Counted from the stretch's first letter, positions 10,483-23,841 are shown. The stretch is DNA of 64,000 nt from Styela clava (GCF_964204865.1 NC_135262.1:8122001-8186000); one strand, 5' to 3'. Translations and numbers: made by a program. Notes: generated by a model from the letters alone, not told the origin.

Positions 10483-13400
10483 ATTGTACATCACACCATT
10501 CAAAGATTCAGTGACTCAACCTGCGATGATGTTTGCAGATACTTTACGAAAAACGTGAACGGACGACAGGTCTGTAAAAAATTTTGTGGTTTTCTGTGTC
10601 GCCGTTAAACAGTACTTTGATTGTTGGATGCCCAAGATTTTTATGGAGAAAAAGTGGCATATTCCCAAACAGCTTGTAAACATAATAACAGAACTGAGGC
10701 AGCTTAAATCAGTAATAACTAAAGATAACAAACGTACCCAACAAAATTCCGAAAAAAAAACTGTCCTGAATACTCTGACAAACCAGATATCTTTTTCAGA
10801 ACATTGATGACAGCTTTTACGTGTTCGACCTCGGAGAATTGACAAAGCTGTACGCTCTGCTGGTAGAACTGCTCCCCCGAGTAAAACCATTCTATGCAGT
10901 AAAAGTTGCTCCTTATGATCAAGTAATCAATGCGTTGGTGGAACTAGGAACAGGCTTTTATTGTGGAAGCCAGGCAAATATTTCTTTATATAACTTTATT
11001 TATTTTATTATCGTTGATGTAAAACCGTGAGGGCTACAAATCTTGTTTTCTTGTTTATACGTTACCTCGAATATACGAGATGGGTAGTAGATCGCGTGTT
11101 TCCGCCTACATTCTATATCTGTGGTTAGCGTTATTACAGATTATCAGATTACAAATTTGCAGCAGATAATGCGGATGTCTGTAAAAACCTGCTTGCATGA
11201 TGCTCACATAAACGCTTACTCTACCCAAGTGGTTTTCAACCTTTTGTTGGAGATTAAACCCAATGCATCATTCCAGAATCTCGAGAAATCCCTGTGAAAC
11301 AGTTTAATTTTCTTTTGTTGTCTGAATTGTATAAAATACGCTGCTCTAACCTAACCATAGTAGTATATTTATCTCAACCCAGGTCATTGCATGAATCCCA
11401 CTTACTTCAGCCATTCGCCCCACAATACACCCTAACTAGAAATAGTGGAAGAAGCGGTACCACACATTTAGAGGAACATTCATCATACTATATGCTATGA
11501 TGGAAGTCAGTCAACAATACCGGTACTGCATTTGTCAATCGAAGTAATGTATTTTATATGATTTTTCAAACTTGTTAAAAAATGATTCTGTAAATCGTTA
11601 CCGGTATATCAGTAAATTGACTACTGTGTTTATTAATTACAGTATGGTGTTTGCATAAGAAAGAAGTATAAGAATGTATTCTCTAAATTTTTGATTTTAA
11701 ATTCATTCGACACAATAGTATTCTTGAGTCCCTATCAAGCAATACTAGTCTTTCCACTCTCTGCTGTTTCTATAGGATGAACTTCTACAAGCAAAACGAC
11801 TTGGAGTGGATTCGGAAGAAATAATCATGGCGAATCCTTGTAAGCAAATTTCACATTTGCAGACAGCAAAGGAACATGGCGTAAAAACGACGGTTTTCGA
11901 CAACGAAGATGAATTAAAAAAACTGAAAAAATATCATCCAACATCAAGGTATGTATATCATTAGTGTTTTTTTGCTGTGTATGGTATTGTATACTTGTAT
12001 GGTATTGTATTACAAGAGAGAGATTTTCTCTAGATTGGTTTTGAGGATTTATGTCCAAGAGGATGGTAAGAGAAATGTTTACAGTTTAAAGTATGGAGCT
12101 ACGGCCAAACAAGCTAGGGATCTTATACTTATGGCAAAAGAATTCCACATGGACGTCGTCGGCATCAGGTTCGAATTTTTTACTGAGATTGGATTATTTC
12201 TGTTAGTAAAACAGAATGGTCAAAAGTTTTGCAAAAATGCACTATAAGATAGATGATAATTAGATGAATATCTCTTTGTTTATGTTATATTAATTTTGGC
12301 ATTTCAGCAAGATTATTCGTTGATGATGGTGATGTCAAGTTTAATACGGAGTAATATTGCTAACGTTTTGAATATCTATCCAAGTCTTTTGACAACAAAT
12401 AAAAAACGAAAAATGAATCGCATCAAGATTAACAATAAAAGCGTTTACAAAATTACGTATTTTACTATTTTACAGTTTCCATGTCGGCGCATTACCAGGA
12501 GATAAATCAGATCAGTTTAAACGAGCCTTGTTAGATGCAAAAGGGTTATTCGATTTTGCAGAGAAGAATAATATATCGTTCAGTTTGCTTGATATCGGCG
12601 GGGGTTTTAGAATGACGGATCCTTACTTGCGACAGGTATGGTAATGTTTAAGTACGGATCACAATTCATGCAGGAAGGTATTCTCGCGATTAAAAAGCAT
12701 TATTTTACAAATCTCTATTGTTTACAGTCTATTCATTAATATTTCAAAGGGCAGATTGTGTCATTTCGGTGTGGCCGTTACCTTGACATCCATAAATAGA
12801 TAATCCTTTATATTATTGTCTCGTTCGCATGCGTTCAGAAGTTGTACCTACACTAAAATACGTAATTCGTAAGGTTTAAATTCCTCAACCATTGTGATTA
12901 AACAGATATTTTCATATTTTAAGACTATGTCTTCGATTAACACTATTCTCGAAGAGTTATTTCCTATTTCAAAACATCCCGGCTTGGAAGTAATATCTGA
13001 ACCAGGAGCTTTTCTGACTGACACTGCTTTTACACTGGCGACGAATGTAATAGGAAGAAGAGGTGAATTCTGTTATTAAAACTGACTTAGGTGATACGTT
13101 CGCAAATGAAACAAACGGCTTGAGTATTGTGCGCTGTTATTTAAACAATATATTTATCATTCATTGTTGAAACTTCGATCATTTTTTGTTGATTTTAAAT
13201 ATTTACATGGTACAGTATTGCTTTATTGCACACAAAAAATGTTGTGCTTTTTTTCAACCAGAAATCAAAAATCCCGAAAGTACATACGACTACTATGTGA
13301 ATGATGGAAAATTTGGATCTTTTTTCTCCCTGTTTACGTTGAATAGAGACATGAGATATTTTTTTATATCTGAGGTAGGCACCACGTAATTTCAAGTTTT

Positions 13401-14424
13401 AGTAAGATAATGTAAAACTGCTGTAATATATACACTGCAAAGCGTAGTCACAGAGCATCAGATATGAAGAATACCATGTACAATACTTACATGAAATCTA
13501 ATGCAAAATTTGAGAATTTCCAAATATCAAATAGTAGACTAAACAATTTTCAAATTTTTATATTCACGAGGTTGGATAATGATTTAAAAAACGTTCTTTA
13601 CCCAAAACATCTATTTTTGTGCTCTCTAGATATCGAAATCGTTTTTATATGATTAGTAAAATCAAGCAACCCTATACTAAGGATGTACTGCACTGATATA
13701 GTCAAATATGTCAATAATTTATCATATGTCGTACAGTCAATGAAGCAAAAATCAACATTCAAGTCCAGAGTTTGGGGTCCGGTATTGACATCTGATGATG
13801 AAGTGATGGACAAGGTTTTTCTCCCCAAACTTGATATAGGAGATTGGATATTCTGGAGAAGTGAGTTTTATTTACTGTAGAGGGACAATAATAGCATTGA
13901 TACTTCAAAGTATATGGAAAACAGATTTCGATGCATCCAGTAACTTGTCTATACTCAAACTAACCACTGAATGTCTTGAGATAGTGTGGACCTCCCGGTC
14001 TCCAAGGAAAGATTCATCAAAAATAAATAATTTAAACTAACAACAACCATGGTTGCTTGCTTGTAGTTTGTTAACGTGTCGTTTATTAGTTCATTCTATT
14101 ATGCATCAGGTATCGTATGTCACTGACTATTTTTGTGTTTTGATTTTTTAGATATGGGAGCATATTCTTTCGCATTCAATTCTAGTTTCAATGGGTATAA
14201 AACAAAAACATTTTATGATGTCATTTCAAAAGAAGATTTGTGAGTATTATAATAAAGCTAATACAATTATTTAGAAATATTTTGTTTGATTTGTCTGTAT
14301 AGTAATCATTGCTATAGTTTATTTGCTAATTCTTTTTAATTCTTCGTACAGGGTACTTTTTCAACAATTGTGCAAGAAGAAAACGTCTTCCCGTTTTTGT
14401 TTCAAAAACTTAGAATATAAATGA
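10483..14424 (+). CDS. ODC/antizyme-inhibitor-like gene B
   Basis: Exons 10,483-10,569; 10,800-10,973; 11,776-11,948; 12,034-12,168; 12,476-12,635; 12,924-13,062; 13,262-13,374; 13,737-13,860; 14,152-14,239; 14,352-14,424. Phases join without a break, giving 421 residues plus an unresolved start. Visible motifs are FYAVK (Schiff-base Lys69), KQISHL (antizyme-binding-like), FHVG (His197), LLDIGGGF, SEPGA, YYVNDGKFGSF and NMGAYSF (Tyr389). In human/trypanosome ODC numbering, Asp88 is Tyr, Ser200 Ala, Arg277 Ala, Tyr331-Asp332 Thr-Leu, and Cys360-Asp361 Leu-Thr (WGPVLTSDD). It ends CKKKTSSRFCFKNLEYK without the PEST tail. The exon 3 donor is CAG|gcaaat. Likely a PLP-independent regulator such as an antizyme inhibitor, or a much altered enzyme. 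Head-to-head with A, tail-to-tail with C. Confidence 0.88.
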
Positions 14425-14649
14425 AGAAGAGGAGTAACGAGGAACTCGCTCGATTTATTGTTACAAACATATTATTCACATAGATTTAAAATGACACATA
14501 AGGAAGCTAGAACAAGTTGCAGTAACTTTTGATAAATGCACCATTTAATATTATTATTGCTTTGTATTATAGAAGAAATTTAGAAATATTAAATTACACC
14601 TACTTTACATTTTGTTCCCTATTGGATATAATATTTATGTAGATATGCG

Positions 14650-15115
14650 AATTTCACATTTACCCGACTGTTCTCGAAAATAATACGAAAATAGAGTTGT
14701 TTTTATGTCATCTACCTATGTATTACAATGTCATTGTACTTTATAATGGAACGCTTTACCCTTCCGTATTTTTTTAACAAAAGGCTTTTATGTTTAATGT
14801 AAACTACCCTTTTACTACTCTTGGGCTTGGAGAATAACTTATTTTTGTGAAAAAGGTCATCATGAAGTATGTTTGCTGATGAACCACTAGGAGTGATTAC
14901 GAAAAATACTAAATAAGTTATTGAATTTTTATTTTTCTCCATATTAAATACTAATTGTACAATTGTTACATATCTATTTAAGTTGCAACCTTCATGTCAG
15001 AAAACAATAATTCTGTCATGTCACGTTTCATGCAACTATTTGTTTTGACATTGACTGATTGAAATTGAGTGACTGAATACCTGCACGAAACGTGACATTA
15101 ACGACGTGATTTGTG
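14650..15115 (+). repeat. Flanking direct repeat, 3' side of gene B
   Basis: Diverged copy of 6640-7130 in the same orientation ('cttggagaataacttattttt', 'catgtcacgtttcatgcaac', 'acgaaacgtgacattaacg'). Confidence 0.6.
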
Positions 15116-15147
15116 ATTTGCCATTTGCACTATTTGCACTATTTGTA

Positions 15148-15795
15148 GGGCTTGGAATGGTTAATCGGTTAACCGATTTTAGATGGTTAACGCTTCCGAT
15201 TTATTTTACCCGTTGACTGACATTTCAGGTACAAATCATCTCTATAATGTACGTTTCTTCTAAAAGGATTACGTCATCGCAAATTTATCTCCTGTCACGT
15301 TTAATCCAAAAGAATACAACCAACTGTATTGCTAAGGACCCAATGAATGTGGAAAATATTTGAAGTACCAAGATTGCTGATTATGAAAATTTGACAATGA
15401 TGAATTCAGAATCGGTTTTCGGTAAAAATATATTATTGTTCACGATTTTATTTAAAAATCGTCCATTCAATGTGCGTAGTCAATGCTGTTTTTCTATATG
15501 ATATCTCGAAGTAGAATTTGCACATCAAGCACTAAAATTATTTTTACATGGTTGACATTTAGTAACGGAATCGGGTTTTACTAAAATACTTCCATATGTC
15601 CGAAAAACGCTGCATATCTCTTGCAGCAGAGCGATCACGAAACTAACTATCTCGAAACTATCTCAATTCGTGAATAATTTTAAGAGACACCGGAATAAGA
15701 TCAGGCAAATTGCTTTGTAACCATTATTACGTAATGGACTAAAATTATTACGTCAAACGTCACGCTACGGTTAACCGGTTAATTTTACCAGACAA
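15148..15795. mobile_element. Possible transposon relic in the B/C spacer
   Basis: Begins 'gggcttggaatggttaatcg' and ends near 'cggttaaccggttaa'. The subterminal 16-mers match as inverted repeats at 15 of 16 positions (TTAAyCGGTTAACCG). A second copy is at 31,880-32,530, while the diverged spacer relic at 41.7 kb lacks it. No ORF; class unknown. Confidence 0.35.
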
Positions 15796-16858
15796 ATGAA
15801 AAAGATAGGTAGAACACAGAGTTTGTATTAGCAACTAAAATATAATTGGCTACCAAGACAAATATAATTGATTACGAAGACAGCGACATGGAGTAATGAT
15901 ACTCATCAAAATACACACAATTGCATCAAATTTCATTATGCAGGTTTTGGATGACGGTTTTTAGATGACGAAGCACAGAAGATTTCTTTATAATTAAGCT
16001 ATTTAAAAAAATTCTAAAGCTGATTTTCTCTATAATGCACTGATATAGAATTGCGTTATTACAATTTCGCCTTACCTGATGTCAAGATTTTTCATACATT
16101 GTTTTTTTGTAATGCATCTTTTCTACGAATTATCTATATCTGGTAAGCAGTGTTAGTTGAATTATTCGTACGGATACTCACCGCTAATACCAATAGTTTT
16201 AAAACTCTAAAATTCTACACTTTTTGAGGTAGATATTAGAACCTTGGATGGCGCTGCTTGATAGTCTTGAGATTTTATAGATAACCCTTCCCCAGTAAAT
16301 CTGTGTAATTGTCATTTTCTCGTGATTTGTGCCCAAAAAATAAACTTGATTTGACGTTAGGGATTGTCTGCCTAGTACTGAAACATTCCAGCTGCTAACG
16401 TACGGTGCGTTTAATTACATTACAATATAAATGCATTTGTAAAATTTTTAAAATACTCAATGAACTTTTCGATCTATAAGCATCGTGACTCAACTTAACT
16501 TAACGAGCAAACATCTATTTTTTCTCATGCCTGAATTAACAAAGTGAAGGATGAGAATTTGCATATGAAATCAAAACAACTGTATTTCTATATTTTTTTC
16601 GAGAACAGTCGAGAAAATGTGAAATGCACATACTCGTATCTACATAATTACTATAGCCAACAAAGCACTAAATGTTAAGTAGGTGTAATTTATTATTTTT
16701 AAAACTTTTCTATAATAAAAAGCAGATGCAAATAAATAATGATGTATTTATCAAAAGTTACTGCAACGAGTTCTAGCTTCCTTATATGTCACTTTAAATC
16801 TATGCGGATCATATATTTGTAACAATAAATCGAGCGAGTTCCTCGTTACTCTCCTTCT

Positions 16859-19800
16859 TCATTTATATTCTAAGTTTTGGAAACAAAAACGGGAAGACGT
16901 TTTCTTCTTGCGCAATTGCTGAAAAAGTATCCTGTACAAAAAATCAAAAATGATTAGCAAATAAAATATTGCTAGAAATGATTACTAAACAGATAAATTA
17001 AATGAAAGATTTATAAATAATTGTATTGGCTTCACTATGATACTCACAAATCTTCTTTTGAAATGACATCATAAAATGTTTTTGTTCTATATCCATTGAA
17101 ACTAGAATTGAATGCAAAAGAATATGCTCCCATATCTAAAAAATGAAAACGCAAATATAATCATTGGCAGATACACTATCCGATATTTTTGCATAAAAAA
17201 GTGATCTAATAAACGACACGTTACAAAACTACAAACAAGAGACCATGGTTGTTGTTAGTTTTAATTATTTATTCTTGACCCGTTGCCTATATACTTCAAA
17301 AAGTTCAATAAGGTTCAAAAATTGCCTCATACGGAGCTCCAAGGCTTCGTGAGTGAAACCTAGTAGCTATGTGAGCTATTCGTTTAATCCTTAAAATACT
17401 GACTTGGCTAGTTTTGTAACTGTGCAAAGAAGCAATACCGGCATTAGTAAAATTCGACAACGGTAGCGTCGATAAGGCGATAATTCAAATATAGAAAATG
17501 CCATATTCAATCATAGTTGTACTGAATATTCAGTACAATTATAGTTTGATTCCCTTCTTGTTTTCGACACTACTTTATTAATACGTTTAACAAGTGTCAA
17601 ATTTACATCGTTAATGTAACTTATCTGCAAAATTTAGATTTATTTCTACCTTGTATTAGCCCTATCAAGAAAGGTTTAGTATTTTAATTGTGTTGAACTT
17701 TTTTTCTTATACATACAATAAATTGAAAACCAGCAATGATGAATTTAAGTAAGGTTTGTGACTATTCTCGGTTGGAGGAATCTGGCAACTGATCAATCCC
17801 CATTCACGCATGTTGTCAGTAAAGGTCTTAGATCTGTTGCATTTCCAGTAACAAGTTTAATTATGTTTAGTTAATTAACAGCGTAGGCATGATTATTAGA
17901 AACGCGATTACTTGTATTTCCAGGATTGTAAAAACAATAATGGTTTAATCCCATACATCGTAAACATAAATGAAAGCAGGTCAACTGCAAATGACATTCT
18001 CATTGAATGCAGAAACAAAAACTGAATATAGAAAACGGCTAAATGCGGAACTGATTTGCAGCAAATACATCCGAGTCATTGAATAAATCCCATACCCGAC
18101 ATGGATTAGTAAACCGGATGAGAAGCCGTAGTTCACTCCTGCTTTAAAGTATCAATTCTAAAAATGTCCCTTCACAGTAAATACAACAAACTCACTTCTC
18201 CAGAATATCCAATCTCCTATGTCAAGTTGGGGAAGAAAAACATTGTCTATCACTTCATCCAAGGATGTCAATACTGGACCCCAAACTTTGGACTTGAATG
18301 TTGATTTTTGCTTCATTGACTGTACGACATATAATAAATTAATGATATATTCGACTATATCAGTACAGTACATCGTGAATATAGCAGTGTATATATTACA
18401 GCTGTGTTGATTTATCCTATCAAAACTTGAAAATACATGGTGCCTACCTCAGATATGAAAAAATATCCCATGTCTCTATTCAACATGAACTGAATGAAAA
18501 AAGATCCAAATTTTCCATCATTCACATAATAGTGGTAAGTACTTTCGAAATCTTCAATTTCTGGTTAAATGAAAAAAAAAATTTCTGTGTGCAATAAATC
18601 AATACCAAGCATACATTTGAAATTATCAAAAAAATGATAAAAGTTTTACCAATAAATGACAAATATGTTGTTTCTAATACCAACGCACAATACTCGTTTA
18701 AATTTTCATTAAACGAGTTTTCATTTTGGGCTATTTCAATTCTTTCACAGGATCTAAATTCCACAACGTAATACAAGTATTCATTTGTATCTTGATAAAA
18801 ATTGAAGTTGAAAGTAAATTTGGCATCATATATTCAATATGTGTTCAGGCCCCAAAACTTAAATCAAAACTGTTAACTCCGTATTTAGTATAAATAGATG
18901 TCTATATCCATATATGAGTAGATAAATTGTTACGTCTCGCGCAGTAGGTTTCACTTACGAACGCATAACCTAAATCAATTTTAGAAACGGCATTCACCTC
19001 TTCTCCCTATTACATTCGTTGCCAGTGTGAAAGCAGTGTCAGTAAGAAAAGCTCCTGGTTCAGATATTATCTCCAAATCGGGATGTTTTAAAACTGGAAA
19101 CAGCTCTTCGAGAATAATGTTGATCGAAGACGTAGTCTTAACAAGAAAATATCTGTTTGGTCGCATAGATCAAATCGTATAGTTTGTTCCGACAGTACGT
19201 CCGCGATAGATGCAATTCAGATCAACGTAGTCAGGGAACAGGGAAACAACTTATAAACGCATGCGAGTAAGAAAGTTAAACCAGAATATATAGAATAAAC
19301 TAGACTTATCGATCGAAGGTTAGGGGATCCCCAAAACAGTGGTCTTACTCCATAGTGACACCGTGTGTCCCATCGCTAATTAATTAATAACTCGCTAATT
19401 ATAAGACATAATCCATCCAAAATCAAAAGGCTTCTGATCCGAGCTATGATGAATGCACATGCAAAATTTGGAGCAGATTCAACCTCGCTTTCGTGAGATA
19501 TTGCGTGCATCTAACACACAGACATACAAATACCTATCAACATTCTCACCGATCTTAAGATCGATAAGTAATAAAGGCTTATCCATTCACGAATGTCGAG
19601 GAAAACGGCCACATCAAAATGTCACAATTTGTTCTTTGAAATAGAAATGAATATACTGTAAACAGTGGACAAATTTTAAATAATGCTTTTCTATCGTGAG
19701 TATACATTCCTACATAAATCGTGATTCGTACCTAACCATTACCATACCTGTTGTAAGAAAGGATCCGTCACTCTAAAACCCCCTCCGATATCAAGCAAAC

Positions 19801-22098
19801 TGAACGATATATTATTCTTCTCAGCGAAATCGAATAACTCTTTTGCGTCTAACAACGCTCGTTTATACTGATCTGATTTATCTCCCAGTAATGCGCCGAC
19901 ATGGAAACTGTAAACAAGTAAAACACATAATTCTGTAAACGTTTATATTAGTTATCCAGATGAGATTCATCATTCGTATTTTATTTGTTTTCATAAGGAA
20001 TTGTGCATGGTATATATTCGAAACGTCGGCAGTATCACTCCGTTTCAAACCCGTGATTTTAATTAATATCAATGTGATGCCATTATCATAATCAATGATT
20101 AAACTGCTAAAATACTAACATTATTGTAACATAATCAACGAGGTAGTCATTGAATTATCACATATCTTATAAGTGCAATTTTTGCAAAACTAACGACCAT
20201 TCGGATTTAGAAATAATCTAATCTGAGTGAAAATACGAACCTGATGCCGACGACGTCCATGTGGAATTCTTTTGCCATTAGTATAAGATCCCTTGCTTTT
20301 TTGGTCGTAGCTCCATATTTTAAACTAAAATAATTTATCTTGCCATCCTCTTGAACGTGAATTCTGAGAACCAATCTAAAGAAAATCTCAGACTTGTAAT
20401 AGGTATACAATAACATATGCAGAAAACAAACACTAATGCTGTACATACCGTGATGTTGGATGATATTTTTTCAGTTTTTTCAATTCATCTTCGTTGTCGA
20501 AAACCATCATTTTTACTCCATGTTCCTTTGCTGTCTGCAAATGTGAAATTTGCTTACAAGGATTCGCCATGAATATTTCTTCCGAATCCACTCCAAGTTG
20601 TTTCGCTTGAAGAAGTTCAACCTGTGAAAACAGAAGAGAGTGAAAAGACTAGTATTGCTTGATACGGACCCAATAATAAATACTATTGTGTCGAATAAAA
20701 TTAAAATAAAAAATTTAGAGAATACAGTTTTATACTTCTTTCTTGTGCAAACACCATACTGTAATAAATAAACACAGTAGCCAATTTACTGATATACCGG
20801 TAACGATTTACAGAATCATTTTTTAACAAGTTTGGCAAACCAGATGAAATACATGGCTTTTATTGACAAATGCAGTACCGGTATAGTTGACTGACTTCCA
20901 TCATATCATAGTATAATGAATGTTTGTCTAAATGTGTGGTACCGCTTCTTCCACTATTTCTAGTTAGGGTGTATTGTAGGGCGAATGGCTGAAGTAAGTG
21001 GGGTTCGTTCATGGGTTGGGATAAATATACTACTATGGTTAGGTTAGAGCAGCGGCTTCCAACTGGAATTCCTGGCACCTTAAGGTTGTGAAAGTGTCCA
21101 TTCGAATCTCCGAGAATATATTTATATATATATGTATATATTGTTTAAATATAAAAGAATACAACTTGGATTTGTCACTATTATTAAACTTGCTACAATT
21201 TGTCTTGCAAGTAGTGGGTGTTCATTTATATATTTTATACAATTCAGACAACAACAAAATATTAAACTGGGATATTATCACAGGGATTCCTCGAGATTCT
21301 GGAATGATGCCTTGGGTTTTTAAGCTCCAACAAAAGGTTGAAAACCACTTGGGTAGAGTAAGCGTTTATGTGAGCATCATGCTAGCAGGTTTTTAATGAC
21401 ATCCGCATTATCTGCTGCAAATTTGCAATCTGATACGACGCCAATCATTCGCATACCACAGATATAGAATGTAAGCGGAAACACGCGATTTACTACCCAT
21501 CTCGTATATTCGAGGTAACGTATAAACAAGAAAACAAGATGTGTAGCCTTCACGGTTTTACATCAACGATAATGAAATAAATAAAGTTATATAAAGAAAT
21601 ATTTGCCTGGCTTCCACAATAAAAGCCTGTTCCTAGTTCCATCAACGCATTGATTACTTGATCATAAGGAGCAACTTTTACTGCATAGAATGGTTTTACT
21701 CGGGGGAGCAGTTCTACCAACAGAGCGTACAGCCTTGTCAATTCTCCGAGGTCGAACACGTAAAAGCTGTCATCAATGTTCTGAAAAAGATATCTGGTTT
21801 GTCCGAGTATTCAAAATAGCTTTTTTTTTTGGAATTTTGTTGGGTACGTTTGTTATCTTTAGATATTACTGATTTAAGCTGCTTCACTTTTGTTATTATG
21901 TTTGCAAGCTGTTTGGGATTATGCCATTTTTTCTTCATAAAAATCTTGGGCATCCAACAAGCAAAATACTGTTTAACGGCGACACAGAGAACCACAAAAT
22001 TTTTTACAGACCTGTCGTCCGTTTACGTTTTTCGTAAAGTATCTGCAAACATCATCGCAGGTTGAGTCACTGAATCTTTGAATGGTGTGATGTACAAT
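16859..22098 (-). CDS. ODC/antizyme-inhibitor-like gene C
   Basis: Exons on the minus strand: 22,012-22,098; 21,607-21,780; 20,449-20,621; 20,241-20,375; 19,748-19,907; 18,998-19,136; 18,448-18,560; 18,196-18,319; 17,048-17,135; 16,859-16,931. Lengths and phases equal those of B, and no in-frame stop was seen. Lys69, His197, the GGG loop and Tyr389 equivalents are kept; Asp88 (Tyr), Ser200 (Ala), Arg277 (Ala), Asp332 (Leu) and Cys360 (Leu, WGPVLTSLDEV) are lost. The T-run before exon 2 is one base longer than in A, so read-through from an upstream ATG would break frame, which supports a real acceptor there. The exon 3 donor is GC. C forms palindrome 2 with D. Likely an antizyme-inhibitor-like pseudoenzyme (inference). 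Confidence 0.88.
19304..19569. mobile_element. MITE-like element in intron 6 of gene C
   Basis: Same element and same site as 611-876, almost base-identical, with ACTTATCGATC ends. Confidence 0.6.
20700..20885. repeat. CCGGTA-bearing dispersed repeat, intron 3 of gene C
   Basis: Equivalent of 2030-2225, differing from it by small indels. Confidence 0.55.
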
Positions 22099-22704
22099 CT
22101 TAAAAAAAAATTAATTCAGCTGGTCTTATATTTGATGAAAAATCATTCCGGTAATTTTGCTTCATTAGCAGCAGCACCTCAACATAACATAAACTGAAAC
22201 CGCATTTCCACCCCATCCAATGTCGATGATATAATAATTTCACCATCTTTCTCGTTGTAATATTTTATATACACCATGTTTCGTTAATCACTCAAAGGTG
22301 GAGAAAAGGTAAATACAATCATAAGGTGTGTTATCCAATAATTTTCTCACTCTACTCGGTGGAAAATTGCCTATTCTGAGCATCATAAATTCCCAACCAA
22401 GCGTTGTTTTTCTTGTTTATTTCTATCTACAGACATGAAATCGCCAATTCTCAACATATCGATTTATTCATCACAGCGTCGTTTTCGTATATACCCAACC
22501 AAAACTAGGAACATTCATTTTTCACACATGTGAATCCAAAATTGATATAAACAAATATCTTACCCATTAGTAATTATGAGATTAATGATTTTTGAAACGG
22601 TGAAATTCAGTGTTCAAAAATAAATTGCGCAATTTTGACACCGAAATAAAAATGAAGTCAATTTCTGTGCCTGCGACATCTTGTACAGCAACAATAAGCA
22701 TCTT

Positions 22705-22728
22705 GCCTTGGGCAAGGCATCAATGATA
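22705..22728 (+). other. Deletion junction with hairpin filler
   Basis: Bases 4008-4550 of the A arm (543 bp) are replaced here by 24 bp. The filler begins gccttg-gg-caaggc, a perfect 6-bp stem with a 2-base loop. Confidence 0.6.
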
Positions 22729-23508
22729 CTTTGCATTTTATTAGTTTCTCACATACAATGCCATTAAGAAAACAAAAACTTTGAGACTTGAATTAAAAAT
22801 CTAGAAATTACAATGGGGCAGTGTGAAAGTGCCTTAATGTGGTTGAAAGCTGATGGAAAAATATCACTTTCAGAGTGGAATTTCCTCCAAACTATTTGGA
22901 ACTGTAAAATAATTTGTCTAAACGTTTCTTTGTAATTTTTGACCCATTCATTGAAAAAGGTTCGCCATATCTGGCTTAGGGTAACATAAGCCAGATCACA
23001 GTATTAATGTGAACTCTTATTGCATTTGTGACTCTGGATCTGCGTTGCGGACAAATCCATCTTATAGAATATAGATCTTTCCGGCCCAATCCCAAATTTA
23101 AGCTACTAGGTTACATACAATACCGGTACTGCGTTTGTCAATCAAAGTCGTGTATTTCATCTGATTTGCCAACTTGTCAAAAGAATTCTGCAAATCGTCA
23201 CCGGTATATTAATAAAATTGGCCATTTTCCTATTTTATCAACAGTATGGTGTTTGCACAAGAAAGATTTATATACTGTATTCTCTAAATTTTTGATTCTA
23301 GCATTAGAAAATAACTCATATGTAGACAAAGAATTAGTCAGCTGAAATTCCCGTCATTAGTACTGTTGCATATCATAACCCACCTTTGAATCCATTGCCA
23401 TCACTCTGACTGCTTTAAATATTTATCGATGTGAATATTTCGATAACTCTAGTTTTTCGATTACTAACGCTCAACTATAATCCTTTTGAAGACAAAATAA
23501 CCATTGAA

Positions 23509-23841
23509 TCACCGTGTTAGGGGGTGGTTGCTGCCATCAAAAAGTGCATTTGTAAACACAACTAAAAACTGTTGAATAAAATGCCGAATTAGCATTAACA
23601 AGTCAATGTTTTCACACAATTGTGGTGAAAAGTGAATGGATGACGACTTAAATATCAAGTCCAGATCATTACTTGGAAAGAGGACCTGCTTTTTCAACTT
23701 TTTATCGTGCGTATACGGCGATCGATCATGTATATATGTATAGCCAATAAAATACAAGAATATAGCCAATACAATATTATTATTTTTACGTTGTTGTGTA
23801 AAGGCAGATGGGAGCAGTCCAGTCTTTAACTCGATCGTCAT
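23509..23841 (-). CDS. Small membrane-protein-like ORF, left of palindrome centre 2 (altered tail)
   Basis: Third copy of the small ORF. Residues 1-54 or so match the others, with the same hydrophobic stretch (two substitutions). A deletion after KKQVLF then joins it to unrelated upstream DNA, so the tail differs. This weakens the case for an essential full-length product. Confidence 0.22.
   Translation of the reverse strand: MTIELKTGLLPSAFTQQRKNNNIVLAIFLYFIGYTYIHDRSPYTHDKKLKKQVLFPSNDLDLIFKSSSIHFSPQLCENIDLLMLIRHFIQQFLVVFTNALFDGSNHPLTR

Larger units (their letters stand above)
1..13070. repeat. Head-to-head inverted repeat, genes A and B (palindrome 1)
   Basis: The left arm (1-5947) and right arm (about 6348-13,070) are reverse complements of each other over genes and flanks, with indels and transposon inserts. 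The spacer of about 400 bp holds a G-tract. Recognisable mirrored landmarks are the small ORFs, the 'gggaactcagtg' block, the CCGGTA repeat and all ODC-like exons. Confidence 0.8.
14425..16858. repeat. Tail-to-tail spacer between genes B and C
   Basis: No gene. The first 290 bp or so (14,425-14,712) mirror the last 280 bp (16,575-16,858), as 3' flanks of the two genes. Between them lie the direct repeat at 14,650-15,115 and an insert of about 640 bp with GGTTAACCG ends. A stretch from about 15,783 to 16,540 recurs in the D/E spacer and, diverged, at 41,690-42,960. Confidence 0.6.

Noticed and set aside
10405-10608. Read-through start MLLLMKQNYRND into ODC exon 2 without an intron
   Set aside because: The T-run before exon 2 differs by one base in gene C, breaking frame, and the tract looks like a polypyrimidine acceptor.
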